This document shows positions 34,403-42,108 of a stretch of 44,047 bases of DNA, piece after piece (the stretch's first letter is position 1; each line of letters opens with the position of its first letter). This DNA comes from Allofournierella massiliensis (GTDB taxonomy: Bacteria; Bacillota; Clostridia; Oscillospirales; Ruminococcaceae): contig NZ_JAFBIO010000014.1 of NCBI RefSeq assembly GCF_021531255.1, positions 1 to 44,047 on the forward strand, in the 5' to 3' direction. A program made the position numbers and the translations under genes. The notes under the pieces are model-generated. The model worked only from the letters and a program-made list of their open reading frames with translations. It was not told where the DNA came from and ran no database searches.

Positions 34403-34436
34403 AGAGGGCGGCCCCGTCCCCGACAGAACCGCCCCG
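34403..34436 (-). terminator. Terminator of spoVT
   Basis: GGGCGG (34406-34411) pairs with CCGCCC (34429-34434). On the minus strand the stem is followed by TCTTTTT. Confidence 0.65.
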
Positions 34437-34467
34437 CCTTATATATAATAAGGTATGCTCTCGCACT

Positions 34468-35007
34468 TTATTCTTCCATCTGCTTTGCCAAAAACGCCGC
34501 CGCGATCTGGGCGCTCTTTACCAATGTCTCGGCCGGGCGGCTTTTTTCCTCACTGAGCAGCACCACTGCCCCCACCATATCCCCGGCGGCAAGCACCGGC
34601 ATGGCCACCGCGACGGCTTCCCCCGCCCCTTCGCAGGGGTACAGGCTTTCGCTGCCCCGGCCCCCGTACAGGTAGAGCCGGCGGTTTTCCATGATCTGTT
34701 CCAGGGGGCGGCTCACATGTCTGCCCTGACATTCCCGCTTTGCCGGGCCAAAGGCGGCAATAATCTCGTCCCGGTCGCAGATGAGCGCCGTCACCGACAG
34801 CTGCTTTGCCAACACCTCGGCATACTGGGCCGCAAAGGTGCCAATCTCCCCCACCGGGGAATATTTTTTGAAGATCACCTCGCCGTCGGCGGTGGTGTAG
34901 ATTTCCAGCGGGTCCGATTCCCGGATCCTCAGGGTTCGGCGAATCTCCTTAGGGATGACGATCCTTCCCAAATCGTCGATACGGCGCACAATACCGGTTG
35001 CTTTCAT
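34468..35007 (-). CDS. spoVT: Stage V sporulation protein T, AbrB-type transcriptional regulator
   Basis: The 179-aa protein has an N-terminal swapped-hairpin AbrB DNA-binding domain (MKATGIVRRIDDLGRIVIPKEIRRTLRIRESDPLEIYTTADGEVIFKKYSP) and a C-terminal GAF-like domain (residues about 55-178), the SpoVT architecture and length. SpoVT modulates sigma-G-dependent forespore genes. Its presence implies a sporulating ancestor or retained sporulation genes. The start follows AAAGGATGG at a slightly long spacing of about 11 bases. It is monocistronic with its own terminator. The 235-base gap upstream holds only the terminator of the next gene. Confidence 0.94.
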   Translation of the reverse strand: MKATGIVRRIDDLGRIVIPKEIRRTLRIRESDPLEIYTTADGEVIFKKYSPVGEIGTFAAQYAEVLAKQLSVTALICDRDEIIAAFGPAKRECQGRHVSRPLEQIMENRRLYLYGGRGSESLYPCEGAGEAVAVAMPVLAAGDMVGAVVLLSEEKSRPAETLVKSAQIAAAFLAKQMEE

Positions 35008-35187
35008 TGGGTTTTATACCATCCTTTCATCTTGCCGCCGGCGCCGCTTTTTCCCAAAAGCTTTTTCCCCTTGCTTTTGGGAAAGCTCCGGCCAGCCTTG
35101 GCATTTTTCGTTCTTTGCACCATTATTATCCGCAGTTCATTCCAGCTTATCCCTCCAAAGGGTTTTCTCCTCCAAATTTTCTTCCTT

Positions 35188-35226
35188 ATAAAAAAGAAAG
35201 CCCCTGCCGCCAAAAGCAGCAAGAGC
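35188..35226 (-). terminator. Terminator after the C_GCAxxG_C_C gene
   Basis: An 11-bp stem with G-U pairs (35200-35210 with 35216-35226) and a 5-nt loop is followed on the minus strand by a T-rich run, 17 bases after the stop. Confidence 0.75.
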
Positions 35227-35242
35227 CTTCCCTGTTCTGTCC

Positions 35243-35641
35243 TTATTCTTTTTTGCCCAGATATTCTTCCAGCGCCTGACAGCCAATTTCCACCGTATCC
35301 AGGCAGCGTGTTCCTTCCCGGAAGAACCTGGCCTTCAGCTCACTGCACTGGCAGCTCCCCACCTTTTCCTCAAAGGCAGCCACCAGCCCGGCGCATTCCC
35401 CGGAAAATCCCGGGGTAGTGTGGGCCCGGTCGCTCACCCGGAGTTTGCTCAGCGCCGCGATGCCTCCGCTGAGGGCGCCGCACACGCCCCCGCAGCCCAT
35501 CCCGCCGCCAAAACCAGCCATCAGCTTGAGAGCGCCCTCATCCAACCCCAGGCCGTACTCTTCATTGGCAGCCCGCAAAACGCTTTCAGCACAGTTATAG
35601 TTCTGTTCCAGATAATATTTTTTTGCCGTTTCCCGCAGCAT
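35243..35641 (-). CDS. C_GCAxxG_C_C family putative redox protein
   Basis: The 132-aa protein shows the family pattern: NCAESVL near residue 16 (Cys in a helix), GFGGGMGCGGVCGALSGGIAAL at about 44-65 (the GCxxxCG core), and three more cysteines later (ECAGL, CQC, C in VEIGC). The spacing suggests binding of a metal cluster or redox cysteine chemistry; activity is unknown for the family. An ATG at 35641 gives MLRETAKKYYLEQNYNCAES; the ribosome site (AAGGATGG) is moderate. It stands alone between spoVT and the aminotransferase gene. No signal peptide is seen. Confidence 0.85.
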   Translation of the reverse strand: MLRETAKKYYLEQNYNCAESVLRAANEEYGLGLDEGALKLMAGFGGGMGCGGVCGALSGGIAALSKLRVSDRAHTTPGFSGECAGLVAAFEEKVGSCQCSELKARFFREGTRCLDTVEIGCQALEEYLGKKE

Positions 35642-35737
35642 CTTCTGTCCATCCTTTCCGGCCTTGGCCGTGTCTGTATTCTGCTTTCAGTATACGATAT
35701 GCTTCCGGCAAATGTACAGGGATCCCCGCAAGTTTTT

Positions 35738-35776
35738 TAAAAGAAGGGCCGGGTCCCCCCGAAAGGAATCCGGCCC
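35738..35776 (-). terminator. Terminator of the aminotransferase gene
   Basis: GGGCCGG (35746-35752) pairs with CCGGCCC (35770-35776). On the minus strand the stem runs into TTCTTTTAAAAAA. Confidence 0.72.
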
Positions 35777-35790
35777 GGAAAAGCAATATT

Positions 35791-36912
35791 TTATTTTTTC
35801 AGGATCTCTCTCAGGGCGTCCAGCAGGCGATCCACCGTGTCGAAGGTGGCATTGTAGCCCATCAGGCCGATCCGGATCACCTTGCCGGCCAAGGGGCCCA
35901 GGCCGCTGCTCACCTCGATGTGGTATTTTTCCAGCAGCTCAGCCCGCAGGGCGGCCTCGTCCACACCCTCGGGGACGATCACACAGTTCAGCTCAGGCAG
36001 ACGGTATTCCGGAGCCACCAGCATTTCCAGGCCCAGTTCCTCCAGACCCTTGACCAGCCGTTCGTGGGCAGCCTGATGCCGGGCGAAAGCATTTTCCATC
36101 CCCTCGTCCAGGATATTGTAAACAGCCTGATACAGGGCGTACATCATGCTGATGGGGGCAGTGTGGTGATACACCCGCTTGGCGCCGCCCCAGTACTGGG
36201 TGAGCAGGTTCATATCCAGGTACCAGTTGGGCACCTTGGTCTTGCGGGCATGGATGGCTTCCATGGCCCGGTCGGAGAAGGTGATGGGAGAAGCGCCCGG
36301 AGGGCAGGACAGGCATTTCTGGGAGCCGCTGTAGCAAACATCCGCATGCCATTTGTCCACTTCCACCGGGATGCCGCCCAGGCTGGTGACCGCGTCCACC
36401 AGATACAGGCTGCCTGCGGCGTTGACCAGATTGCCCACCTCCTGCACCGGATTGCGGACACCGGTAGAGGTCTCGGCATGCACAATGGCCACGATCTTGT
36501 AATGATCCTGGGCCAGCAGCTCCTTCACCCGCTCTACCCGGACAGGGGTACCCCACTCAAACTCTTCCTTGGTGACCTGAGCGCCCAGGCGGGAAGCTAC
36601 ATCCGCCATCCGGTTGCCGAAAACGCCGTTCTCCAATACCAGGACCTTATCCCCCGGCTCCACCAGGTTTACAAAGGCAGCCTCCATGCCCGCCGAACCG
36701 GTGCCGGAAAGAGGTACCGTCACCTCATTCTTGGTCTGCATGAGCTGGCGCAGCCCCTTCTTGATCTCCTCCATAATCTCGAGAAAATAGGGGTCCAGAT
36801 GACCCAGCATGGTCTGGGAAAGGGCCCGGTAGGTGCTGGGCGCCACGCCGCTGGGGCCGGCCCCCAGCAGAAGGGTGCTCTGAATGCTGTCCAGGTAATT
36901 CTTTTTCATCAT
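35791..36912 (-). CDS. Class V aminotransferase, alanine--glyoxylate / serine--pyruvate type
   Basis: The product of about 373 aa is a fold-type I PLP enzyme. Seen are LLGAGPSGVAPSTYRALSQTMLGHLDPYF at the N terminus, PLSGTGSAGMEAAFVNLVEPGD, the AIVHAETSTGVRNPV pocket, LVDAVTSLGGIPVEVD with the PLP-ring Asp, and the Schiff-base Lys in YSGSQKCLSCPPG. The sequence pattern is that of AGXT-like enzymes that convert glyoxylate plus alanine (or serine) to glycine plus a keto acid. Starts at 36921 (GTG), 36912 and 36909 are possible; GGAG spacing is not ideal for any, and 36912 is chosen. A tandem glycine riboswitch and attenuator precede it, which supports a role in glycine metabolism. Confidence 0.92.
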   Translation of the reverse strand: MMKKNYLDSIQSTLLLGAGPSGVAPSTYRALSQTMLGHLDPYFLEIMEEIKKGLRQLMQTKNEVTVPLSGTGSAGMEAAFVNLVEPGDKVLVLENGVFGNRMADVASRLGAQVTKEEFEWGTPVRVERVKELLAQDHYKIVAIVHAETSTGVRNPVQEVGNLVNAAGSLYLVDAVTSLGGIPVEVDKWHADVCYSGSQKCLSCPPGASPITFSDRAMEAIHARKTKVPNWYLDMNLLTQYWGGAKRVYHHTAPISMMYALYQAVYNILDEGMENAFARHQAAHERLVKGLEELGLEMLVAPEYRLPELNCVIVPEGVDEAALRAELLEKYHIEVSSGLGPLAGKVIRIGLMGYNATFDTVDRLLDALREILKK

Positions 36913-36992
36913 GGTCTTCACGCTCTCCTTTGATGGGTTGTTTTGGGCGGCCCCGGCGGGGGAAGCTTACGGCTGCCTCGATTTTTCTGCAA

Positions 36993-37024
36993 ACAAAAGA
37001 GCAGCCCCGCAAAAGAGCTGCTCT
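36993..37024 (-). terminator. Riboswitch expression platform: intrinsic terminator before the aminotransferase gene
   Basis: AGAGCAGC (36999-37006) pairs with GCTGCTCT (37017-37024); on the minus strand it is followed by TTTTGTTTGC. It lies between the second glycine aptamer and the gene, the place expected for glycine-controlled termination. Confidence 0.8.
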
Positions 37025-37079
37025 CCAAAAGTCCGCGCCGGAAGCCTCCCCTTTTCCCAAGAGAGGCGATCTATAAAAA

Positions 37080-37250
37080 GCGGCTCCGTCCTTTTGCCTG
37101 AGAGATTTGCACTTTCGCGCTTGCACCTTCGGCACCCTTTTGCAGGGATTCTCCAGAGTTCCATCCGCATTACAGTCCTGTCCCAAAAGGGGGACACCTG
37201 AGAGTTTTACTCCTTCGGCGGGCAGCTGTGCTGCCGCTTTCCTGTAAGCA
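37080..37250 (-). promoter_or_regulatory. Tandem glycine riboswitch
   Basis: Two aptamers lie in series on the minus strand. Aptamer 1 contains GCCGAAGGAGTAAAACTCTC followed by AGGTGTC and GGACAGGACTG. Aptamer 2 contains GGTGCCGAAGGTGCAA, then AATCTCTCAGGCAAAAGGAC near its end. The CCGAAGG and CTCAGG(CAAA)AGGAC blocks are the conserved glycine-aptamer cores. Two copies in tandem are typical of this class. It controls the aminotransferase gene through the hairpin at 36999-37024. Confidence 0.93.
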
Positions 37251-37280
37251 TCATTTGGCTGTTATTCAATTTGCTCTTTT

Positions 37281-37309
37281 AGTATAGAGCCGCTTTTCTT
37301 ATTTCGCAA
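37281..37309 (-). promoter_or_regulatory. Promoter of the riboswitch-aminotransferase transcript
   Basis: TTGCGA (37309-37304) and TATACT (37286-37281) are 17 bases apart on the minus strand, about 30 bases before the first aptamer. Confidence 0.75.
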
Positions 37310-37427
37310 GATGCTCCGCGCTTTTTTCCCTTTTTTACCATTCCCCGCCCCTATACGGGAGCGGCTTTGTACAGGATACCCATTGATTTTTGTATCCCGT
37401 TGTGAAACGTTCGTCCTCTGCGGACAC

Positions 37428-37802
37428 TCACTTTTTCCGGTCCGGGACGATTTCCAGCCAATAGCCGTCCGGGTCATTGATAAAGTAGATCCCCATGGCC
37501 GGATTCTCATAGCAGATGCAGCCCATTTTTTCATGGAGAGCATGGGCGGCTTCAAAGTCCTCGGTGCGGAAGGCCAGGTGGAACTCATTATCACCCAGGC
37601 TATAGGGTTCCGTCCGGTCCCGCAGCCAGGTAAGCTCCAGCTCAAAATCGCTCTCGGCATTGGCCACATACACAATGATAAAGCTGCCGTCCTCTGCCTC
37701 TTTGCGGCGCACCTCTTCCAGCCCCAGGGCCTGGCGGTAAAACTCCAGGCTGCGGCCCAGGTCGGCCACATTATAGTTTTCGTGAATCATTCGGAATTTC
37801 AT
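37428..37802 (-). CDS. VOC-family protein, glyoxalase I (lactoylglutathione lyase)-like
   Basis: This 124-aa protein has the paired beta-alpha-beta-beta-beta modules of the vicinal oxygen chelate fold. Candidate metal ligands match glyoxalase I: His in MIHENYNVADLGRSLEFY, Glu in FELELTW, His in NEFHLAFRT and Glu in YWLEIVPD. Glyoxalase I isomerises the hemithioacetal of methylglyoxal and a thiol. The ATG at 37802 follows AAAGGAAG; upstream extension lacks a ribosome site. It precedes neither enzyme partner (no gloB). The MBL-fold gene lies upstream on the same strand with a 72-base gap, so the two may be cotranscribed. Confidence 0.85.
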   Translation of the reverse strand: MKFRMIHENYNVADLGRSLEFYRQALGLEEVRRKEAEDGSFIIVYVANAESDFELELTWLRDRTEPYSLGDNEFHLAFRTEDFEAAHALHEKMGCICYENPAMGIYFINDPDGYWLEIVPDRKK

Positions 37803-37874
37803 AGGTATCTTCCTTTCTGTTCTGTTTTTTACAGGGCGCCGCGCCAAGCTTTCGGCTTTGCCGCCCCTCTGTGC

Positions 37875-38606
37875 TTACAGCGTAAACTGCTGCCCTTCCC
37901 GCTGAATCTCCAGCAGCTTATCGGCCTGATCGGGCAGTCCGCCCTCCTTTTTCCACCAGGCGCCGATCTCATACCGATCCCACATATGCATGGGCAGCAC
38001 CTTCTCCACCCTGGCCGTAGTCAGCAGCGCGTTCAGGCCGCAGGGCGCCATCTCTTCCTGGCGGGGGTCCAGCGGAACAAAAGCCAGATCAATGGGCAGG
38101 CTTTGCAGCTTTTTCATTTGTGTCAAAAAGCGCTTGCGCATATTCCGGTTCCATTCTTCCGGCTCGCCCTTCCACTGCCAATCGTTCAGATCTCCCGCGT
38201 GGTACAGGCATTTTCCCTCATAGCGGACCAGGAAAGCCACCCCCAGGTCGGTGGAGGCCAGAGTGGAAATTTCCAGCGGCTCTCCTTTCGGGTCCGCGCA
38301 CTGCAGGCTCTCACCCGCTTTTATGCGAAAGATCTTCTCTCTCTGCCAATCGGGAAGGCCCCATTTATCCAGCCGGGACGGCCGCAGGTCGATCTGCCTG
38401 GCCAACACGAAACAGGTATCCGGTTTGCTGCGGAATTTTGCAAAGATTTCCGGGGTAAAATGGTCGCCGTGGCTGTGGCTGCAAAAGACGAAAAAGGGCT
38501 TTTGCATGGCCTGCCGGGGCAGATCGCCCCGGATATAATCGAACAAAAAGCAGCAGTTTTCCCATTCCACCAAAAAGCCGCTGTGATACAGATAGGTAAC
38601 TTTCAT
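37875..38606 (-). CDS. MBL-fold (metallo-beta-lactamase superfamily) hydrolase
   Basis: The 243-aa protein has the beta-lactamase-fold metal motif SHSHGDHF (HxHxDH) at about residues 43-50, LYHAGDLNDW as the second metal Asp region, and a late LPMHMWDRYE carrying a His. The N terminus MKVTYLYHSGFLVEWENCCFLFD resembles small cytosolic MBL proteins of the UlaG/YtkL type. The substrate is unknown. The ATG at 38606 follows GAAAGGAGAG. A longer open frame upstream to 38714 crosses the palindromic terminator of the aldolase gene and is not translated. It is next to the glyoxalase-fold gene. Confidence 0.82.
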   Translation of the reverse strand: MKVTYLYHSGFLVEWENCCFLFDYIRGDLPRQAMQKPFFVFCSHSHGDHFTPEIFAKFRSKPDTCFVLARQIDLRPSRLDKWGLPDWQREKIFRIKAGESLQCADPKGEPLEISTLASTDLGVAFLVRYEGKCLYHAGDLNDWQWKGEPEEWNRNMRKRFLTQMKKLQSLPIDLAFVPLDPRQEEMAPCGLNALLTTARVEKVLPMHMWDRYEIGAWWKKEGGLPDQADKLLEIQREGQQFTL

Positions 38607-38680
38607 AGACTCTCCTTTCGGGTGTATGTTGCCCTCTGTTTGTATTGTAGCGCACTGGCCCGTCTTTTGGCAAGAAAAGC

Positions 38681-38716
38681 AATTGCCCCGCCGGCTTGCA
38701 AGCCGGCGGGGCAATT
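38681..38716. terminator. 36-bp perfect palindrome, terminator of the aldolase gene
   Basis: The sequence from AATTGCCCC to GGGGCAATT is fully self-complementary across 36 bases, centred on TTGCAA at 38696-38701. It forms a GC-rich stem 32 bases after the aldolase stop, with TTTTC downstream on the minus strand. Confidence 0.75.
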
Positions 38717-38747
38717 TTATGGACAGATCAAGCGGAAAGGAGAAAAA

Positions 38748-39656
38748 TTACAGAGCAGCCATTTCCGCCTTGGCCTTGTCGATGATGGCGATGATCTTCG
38801 CCTTGTTCTCTTCGCTCTGGGGCAGCAGGGGCTTGCGGGGAGCGCCGCCGTAGTAGCCCACATGGTCCAGCGCAACCTTCAGGCCGCCAATACCGAACTG
38901 AGCGGTAACGGCCGCGTTGGGGGCCAGCAGGATCTTCTGAGCCTTGACGGCCTTCTCCAGATCGCCGGCCTTGGCCAGCTCAAACAGACGGACGCACTCG
39001 TCAGGCATAACATTGGCCAGAGCCAAGGTGCCGCCCTGGCCGCCCATGAAGGTGGTGGCAGCCAGGAAGCTGGTGGAACCGGCAAAGACCGAGAAGGTCT
39101 CGGGATCGGTATCCCGCAGGGTCTCGGAAATCTGGGTGATGTTGCCGCCGGAATCCTTCTCACCGATGATGTTAGGGTGCTTGGCCAGACGGGCGCTGAT
39201 AGCGCTGGATACGTTGATGCCGCTGTTGCCGGGCATATTGTAGATGATCACAGGGATGGGGCTTGCGTCGGCCACGTCATTGTAGAACTGCTCGATGACA
39301 CGGTCGGTCTGCATAGCCTTTTTATAGTAGTTGGGGCTGAGAACCAGAGCCGCGTCGGCGCCCAGCTCAGCAGCCTCTTTGCACAGCTGAATGGTCTCGG
39401 CAGTGCTCTCGCAGCCGGTGCCCACGATTACATGCTTGTCGGGCGCGATGTTCTCGCATACCGTACGGATGAAAGCCAGCTTTTCCTCGTGCGTCAGGAA
39501 GACGAATTCGCCGTTGGAGCCCATAACCACGATGCCAGACAGCTTGGTCTGGTTGTATTTCTTTACGTTCTCCGCGATTTTATCCAGAGCGATGGGGCCC
39601 ATATCACTTTCGAACGAGCAGGCCATAGGGGCGTAAATGCCTTGCAGTTTGAACAT
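38748..39656 (-). CDS. DapA-superfamily lyase, probable 4-hydroxy-2-oxoglutarate aldolase
   Basis: The 302-aa TIM-barrel lyase has the Schiff-base Lys167 in IIGEKDSGGNITQ and catalytic Tyr139 in IIYNMPGNSG. Instead of the GTTGE loop of true DapA it has VMGSNGEFVFLTHEEK, then GTGCESTAETI, PNAAVTAQFGIGGLKVALDHVGYYGG and CR/PRKPLLP. Those segments resemble human HOGA1 closely as I recall it, so cleavage of 4-hydroxy-2-oxoglutarate to glyoxylate and pyruvate is more likely than dihydrodipicolinate synthesis. The ATG follows TTAGGAGGAAAGAA. It has its own promoter downstream of the tctCBA operon. A related keto-acid aldolase role cannot be excluded. Confidence 0.82.
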   Translation of the reverse strand: MFKLQGIYAPMACSFESDMGPIALDKIAENVKKYNQTKLSGIVVMGSNGEFVFLTHEEKLAFIRTVCENIAPDKHVIVGTGCESTAETIQLCKEAAELGADAALVLSPNYYKKAMQTDRVIEQFYNDVADASPIPVIIYNMPGNSGINVSSAISARLAKHPNIIGEKDSGGNITQISETLRDTDPETFSVFAGSTSFLAATTFMGGQGGTLALANVMPDECVRLFELAKAGDLEKAVKAQKILLAPNAAVTAQFGIGGLKVALDHVGYYGGAPRKPLLPQSEENKAKIIAIIDKAKAEMAAL

Positions 39657-39718
39657 TTCTTTCTTTCCTCCTAAAAAAATAAAGTACGGAATTTCTTCGC
39701 TTGGCTTCCCGCGTTTTT

Positions 39719-39748
39719 ATATTACCATTCTTTTATAGCTTTTGTCAA
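39719..39748 (-). promoter_or_regulatory. Promoter of the aldolase gene
   Basis: TTGACA (39748-39743) and TAATAT (39724-39719) are 18 bases apart, in an AT-rich gap after the tctA terminator. The rest of the 290-base gap holds no gene. Confidence 0.78.
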
Positions 39749-39864
39749 CGTTGTGAATTTTTTATTGAAGTTTTTTGGTCACTTTGCCTTATTTTTAACA
39801 AGTTCCTAACACTTGTCCCTCTCTTCACTTTATTTTAAAAAGCAATTTTTCTGCATAAAATCGC

Positions 39865-39907
39865 AAAAAATCCCCTCAAACCGCTTTTCACAGCAGTTTG
39901 AGGGGAT
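39865..39907 (-). terminator. Terminator of the tctCBA operon
   Basis: A 12-bp stem (39870-39881 with 39896-39907) is followed on the minus strand by T6, about 40 bases after the tctA stop. Confidence 0.9.
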
Positions 39908-39948
39908 CCACTTTCGATTATAAAGTTATAATCAGGCGATTATGAAGC

Positions 39949-41442
39949 TTAGACCGTGGGGGTCTCGCTCTTCTTGTTCTTCTTGCTGGGCAGGAAGGGC
40001 CAGATGAGCATGAACAGGTCAATAGCCAGCAGGGCCAGAGGCAGGGGATGAGCCCAGTAGCCCACGAAGTCGTTCTTCATCAGCATCCAGGCACGGCGCC
40101 AGCTGATCTCGCACTGGCCGCCCAGAACGAAAGCCAGAACGAAGGGAGCCATGGGGATGTTGGCCTTGCTCATGTAGTAACCCACGATACCGAAGAACAG
40201 AGCCACGAACATGTCGAAGGCCAGCTTACGGTAGGAGTAGGCACCCAGCACGCAGAGCACGGCGATCACGGGGATCAGCACGTTGCTGGGCACGCGGGTG
40301 ATGCGGGAGTACAGAGGAGCGCCGAAGAAGCCGAACAGCAGAATGAAGAACTGAGCCAGCAGCAGGCCGAACAGCAGGCCGTAGGCAGATTCCGCATGGG
40401 TGGTGAACAGCTGGCTTCCGGGAGCCAGGCCGTGGATCAGCAGGCCGCCCAGGAAGATGGCAGCGGTGCCGTTGCCGGGGATGCCCAGGGTCAGCAGAGG
40501 TACCAGGGAACCGCCCACAACCGCGTTGTTGGCAGCGGACACAACGGCCAGACCCTTGGGGTTGCCCTCGCCGAACTTGATGTCGCTCTTGTCGCCGTTC
40601 TGAGCCAGGGTATAGCTGATGCCGGCGGCCACGGTGGTGCCGGCGGCGGGGATGATACCAACCACGGTACCGATCACGGAAGCACGCAGGGTCTCAAAAC
40701 CGATGTACTTCATTTCCTTCATGCTCAGGAAGGGGCTCTTCTTCACAGCGTCGTCGCTGATCACGATCTGAGCGCTGTTCTCAGCGATCAGAGTCATAAC
40801 CTGGCTGAAGGCGAACATGCCCAGAACCACGGGCAGCAGGGGCAGCTCATCGTACATACCCGCAATGCCGAAGCTGAAACGGGTCACGCCGGTGATGCCG
40901 TCCACACCGATCAGGGCGCTCAGGAAGCCCAGCATGGCGCTCATCAGGCCCTTCAGAGCACGGTCCTTCACGATGCCGATGATGATGATGATACCCATCA
41001 TACTGGTGAGGAACAGCTCCAGGGGGCCGAAGGCGGTGGCCACCTTGGCCAGAGGAGGAGCGATGAACAGAAGGGCGATGCAGCCCACGATGCCGCCGAT
41101 GAAGGAGCTGATCGTCGTGGTGCCGATGGCCTTCATGCCCTCGCCTTTCTTGGTCATGGGATAACCGTCAAAGACCATGAACAGCGAGTCAGAAGTACCG
41201 GGCGTATTTACCAGTACCGCCGTAATATTACCGCCGTAGCTAGCGCATACATAGATGGCGCCCAGGCAGATCAGAGCGGTGACCGGGGGAAGGGCAAACG
41301 TAAGGGGCAGGAAGATACCGATACCGGTATCAGCCGACATGCCGGGCAGCGCGCCCAGCACCACACCTACCGTGGCGCCAATGGTCAGCCAGAGCAGGTT
41401 CTCAGGAGTAAACAGCTGCGCTGCATACGATAGAAACTCCAT
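39949..41442 (-). CDS. tctA: Tripartite tricarboxylate transporter, large membrane subunit (TctA)
   Basis: The 497-aa protein has about 12 membrane helices. TctA signatures include GVVLGALPGMSADTGIGIFLPLTF near the N terminus and IPAAGTTVAAGISYTLAQ, GEGNPKGLAVVSAANNAVVGGSLVPLLTLGIPGNGTAA in the middle. With TctB and TctC it imports a carboxylate driven by an ion gradient. The ATG at 41442 follows GGAGAAATCAC; the frame opens 7 codons earlier without a ribosome site. The C terminus ends SKKNKKSETPTV. Its final 233 bases are nearly identical to a second tctA copy at the window end. Confidence 0.95.
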   Translation of the reverse strand: MEFLSYAAQLFTPENLLWLTIGATVGVVLGALPGMSADTGIGIFLPLTFALPPVTALICLGAIYVCASYGGNITAVLVNTPGTSDSLFMVFDGYPMTKKGEGMKAIGTTTISSFIGGIVGCIALLFIAPPLAKVATAFGPLELFLTSMMGIIIIIGIVKDRALKGLMSAMLGFLSALIGVDGITGVTRFSFGIAGMYDELPLLPVVLGMFAFSQVMTLIAENSAQIVISDDAVKKSPFLSMKEMKYIGFETLRASVIGTVVGIIPAAGTTVAAGISYTLAQNGDKSDIKFGEGNPKGLAVVSAANNAVVGGSLVPLLTLGIPGNGTAAIFLGGLLIHGLAPGSQLFTTHAESAYGLLFGLLLAQFFILLFGFFGAPLYSRITRVPSNVLIPVIAVLCVLGAYSYRKLAFDMFVALFFGIVGYYMSKANIPMAPFVLAFVLGGQCEISWRRAWMLMKNDFVGYWAHPLPLALLAIDLFMLIWPFLPSKKNKKSETPTV

Positions 41443-41507
41443 AGTGATTTCTCCATTTAACACTCATTTGTTGCCAGCCGGAAAAACCTTCCCGGCTTAT
41501 TCCTTCA

Positions 41508-41960
41508 TCAGCCGAAAATGCCCAGAGGGATCTGCATGGTCAGCACCTTCTGGAACACCAGGTACACGAACACAGGCAGACCGATGGAAATCGACGCAAT
41601 CACAATCTTGTTGCGCTGACCCAGGTAGATCATCGCCACAGGCAGGTAGATCACGGTAGCCACATAGAAGCCCAGGAAGTTGCAGCCGATCATGTACACC
41701 AGCAGGATCGCAGCCATGATCATGGCCCGGCCGGTGCCGGAGAAGTCCATCTTCTCGTTCTGATGGCCCCGCATGGAGGAGATCAAAAAGCCGGTGGCCA
41801 GGATGATGGCCAGCACGCAGACCACCTGCGGGAAGGAACGGGAGCCGCTATCCTTGATGCTGAAGGACGAAATGAGGAAAATAGCGCACCAAATATAAAT
41901 GAAGATGCAGGACAGAATGTTGTAGTTAAAAGGTTTTTTGCTGTTGTTGGGATCGCCCAA
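41508..41960 (-). CDS. tctB: Tripartite tricarboxylate transporter, small membrane subunit (TctB)
   Basis: The product of about 150 aa has four hydrophobic segments: ILSCIFIYIWCAIFLISSF, FPQVVCVLAIILATGFLI, AMIMAAILLVYMIGCNFLGFYVATVIYLPVAMIYL and IGLPVFVYLVFQKVL. It ends with VLTMQIPLGIF, typical of DUF1468/TctB. No ATG with a ribosome site exists. A TTG at 41960 lies 8 bases after AAGGTGG and is the best start; another TTG at 41981 lacks a ribosome site. It sits between tctC and tctA in the usual C-B-A order, 65 bases before tctA. Confidence 0.88.
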   Translation of the reverse strand: MGDPNNSKKPFNYNILSCIFIYIWCAIFLISSFSIKDSGSRSFPQVVCVLAIILATGFLISSMRGHQNEKMDFSGTGRAMIMAAILLVYMIGCNFLGFYVATVIYLPVAMIYLGQRNKIVIASISIGLPVFVYLVFQKVLTMQIPLGIFG

Positions 41961-42031
41961 AATAGACACCACCTTACACAAATGCTAACGGGTGAGTTTG
42001 CTCAAAACATCCACAGAAAAACAAGAGAAGA

Positions 42032-42064
42032 TGAGCGGCGGAAAACGACGTTTCCCGCCGCTCA
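42032..42064 (-). other. Intercistronic hairpin between tctC and tctB
   Basis: A 10-bp stem (42032-42041 with 42055-42064) sits 45 bases after the tctC stop without a following T-run. It probably stabilises the tctC mRNA or partly terminates, giving more binding protein than membrane subunits. Confidence 0.65.
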
Positions 42065-42108
42065 TTGAAACTTAGGAACTCAGGGCAAGATTGCCCTTCA
42101 TGCCAAGC

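Noticed and set aside
35004-35222. 72-codon minus-strand frame upstream of spoVT
   Set aside because: It starts within the terminator hairpin of the neighbouring gene, lacks a ribosome site and looks like leader sequence.
37262-37771. 169-codon minus-strand frame overlapping the glyoxalase-like gene
   Set aside because: The alternative frame (37428-37802) carries the VOC fold motifs and a ribosome site; this one has neither.
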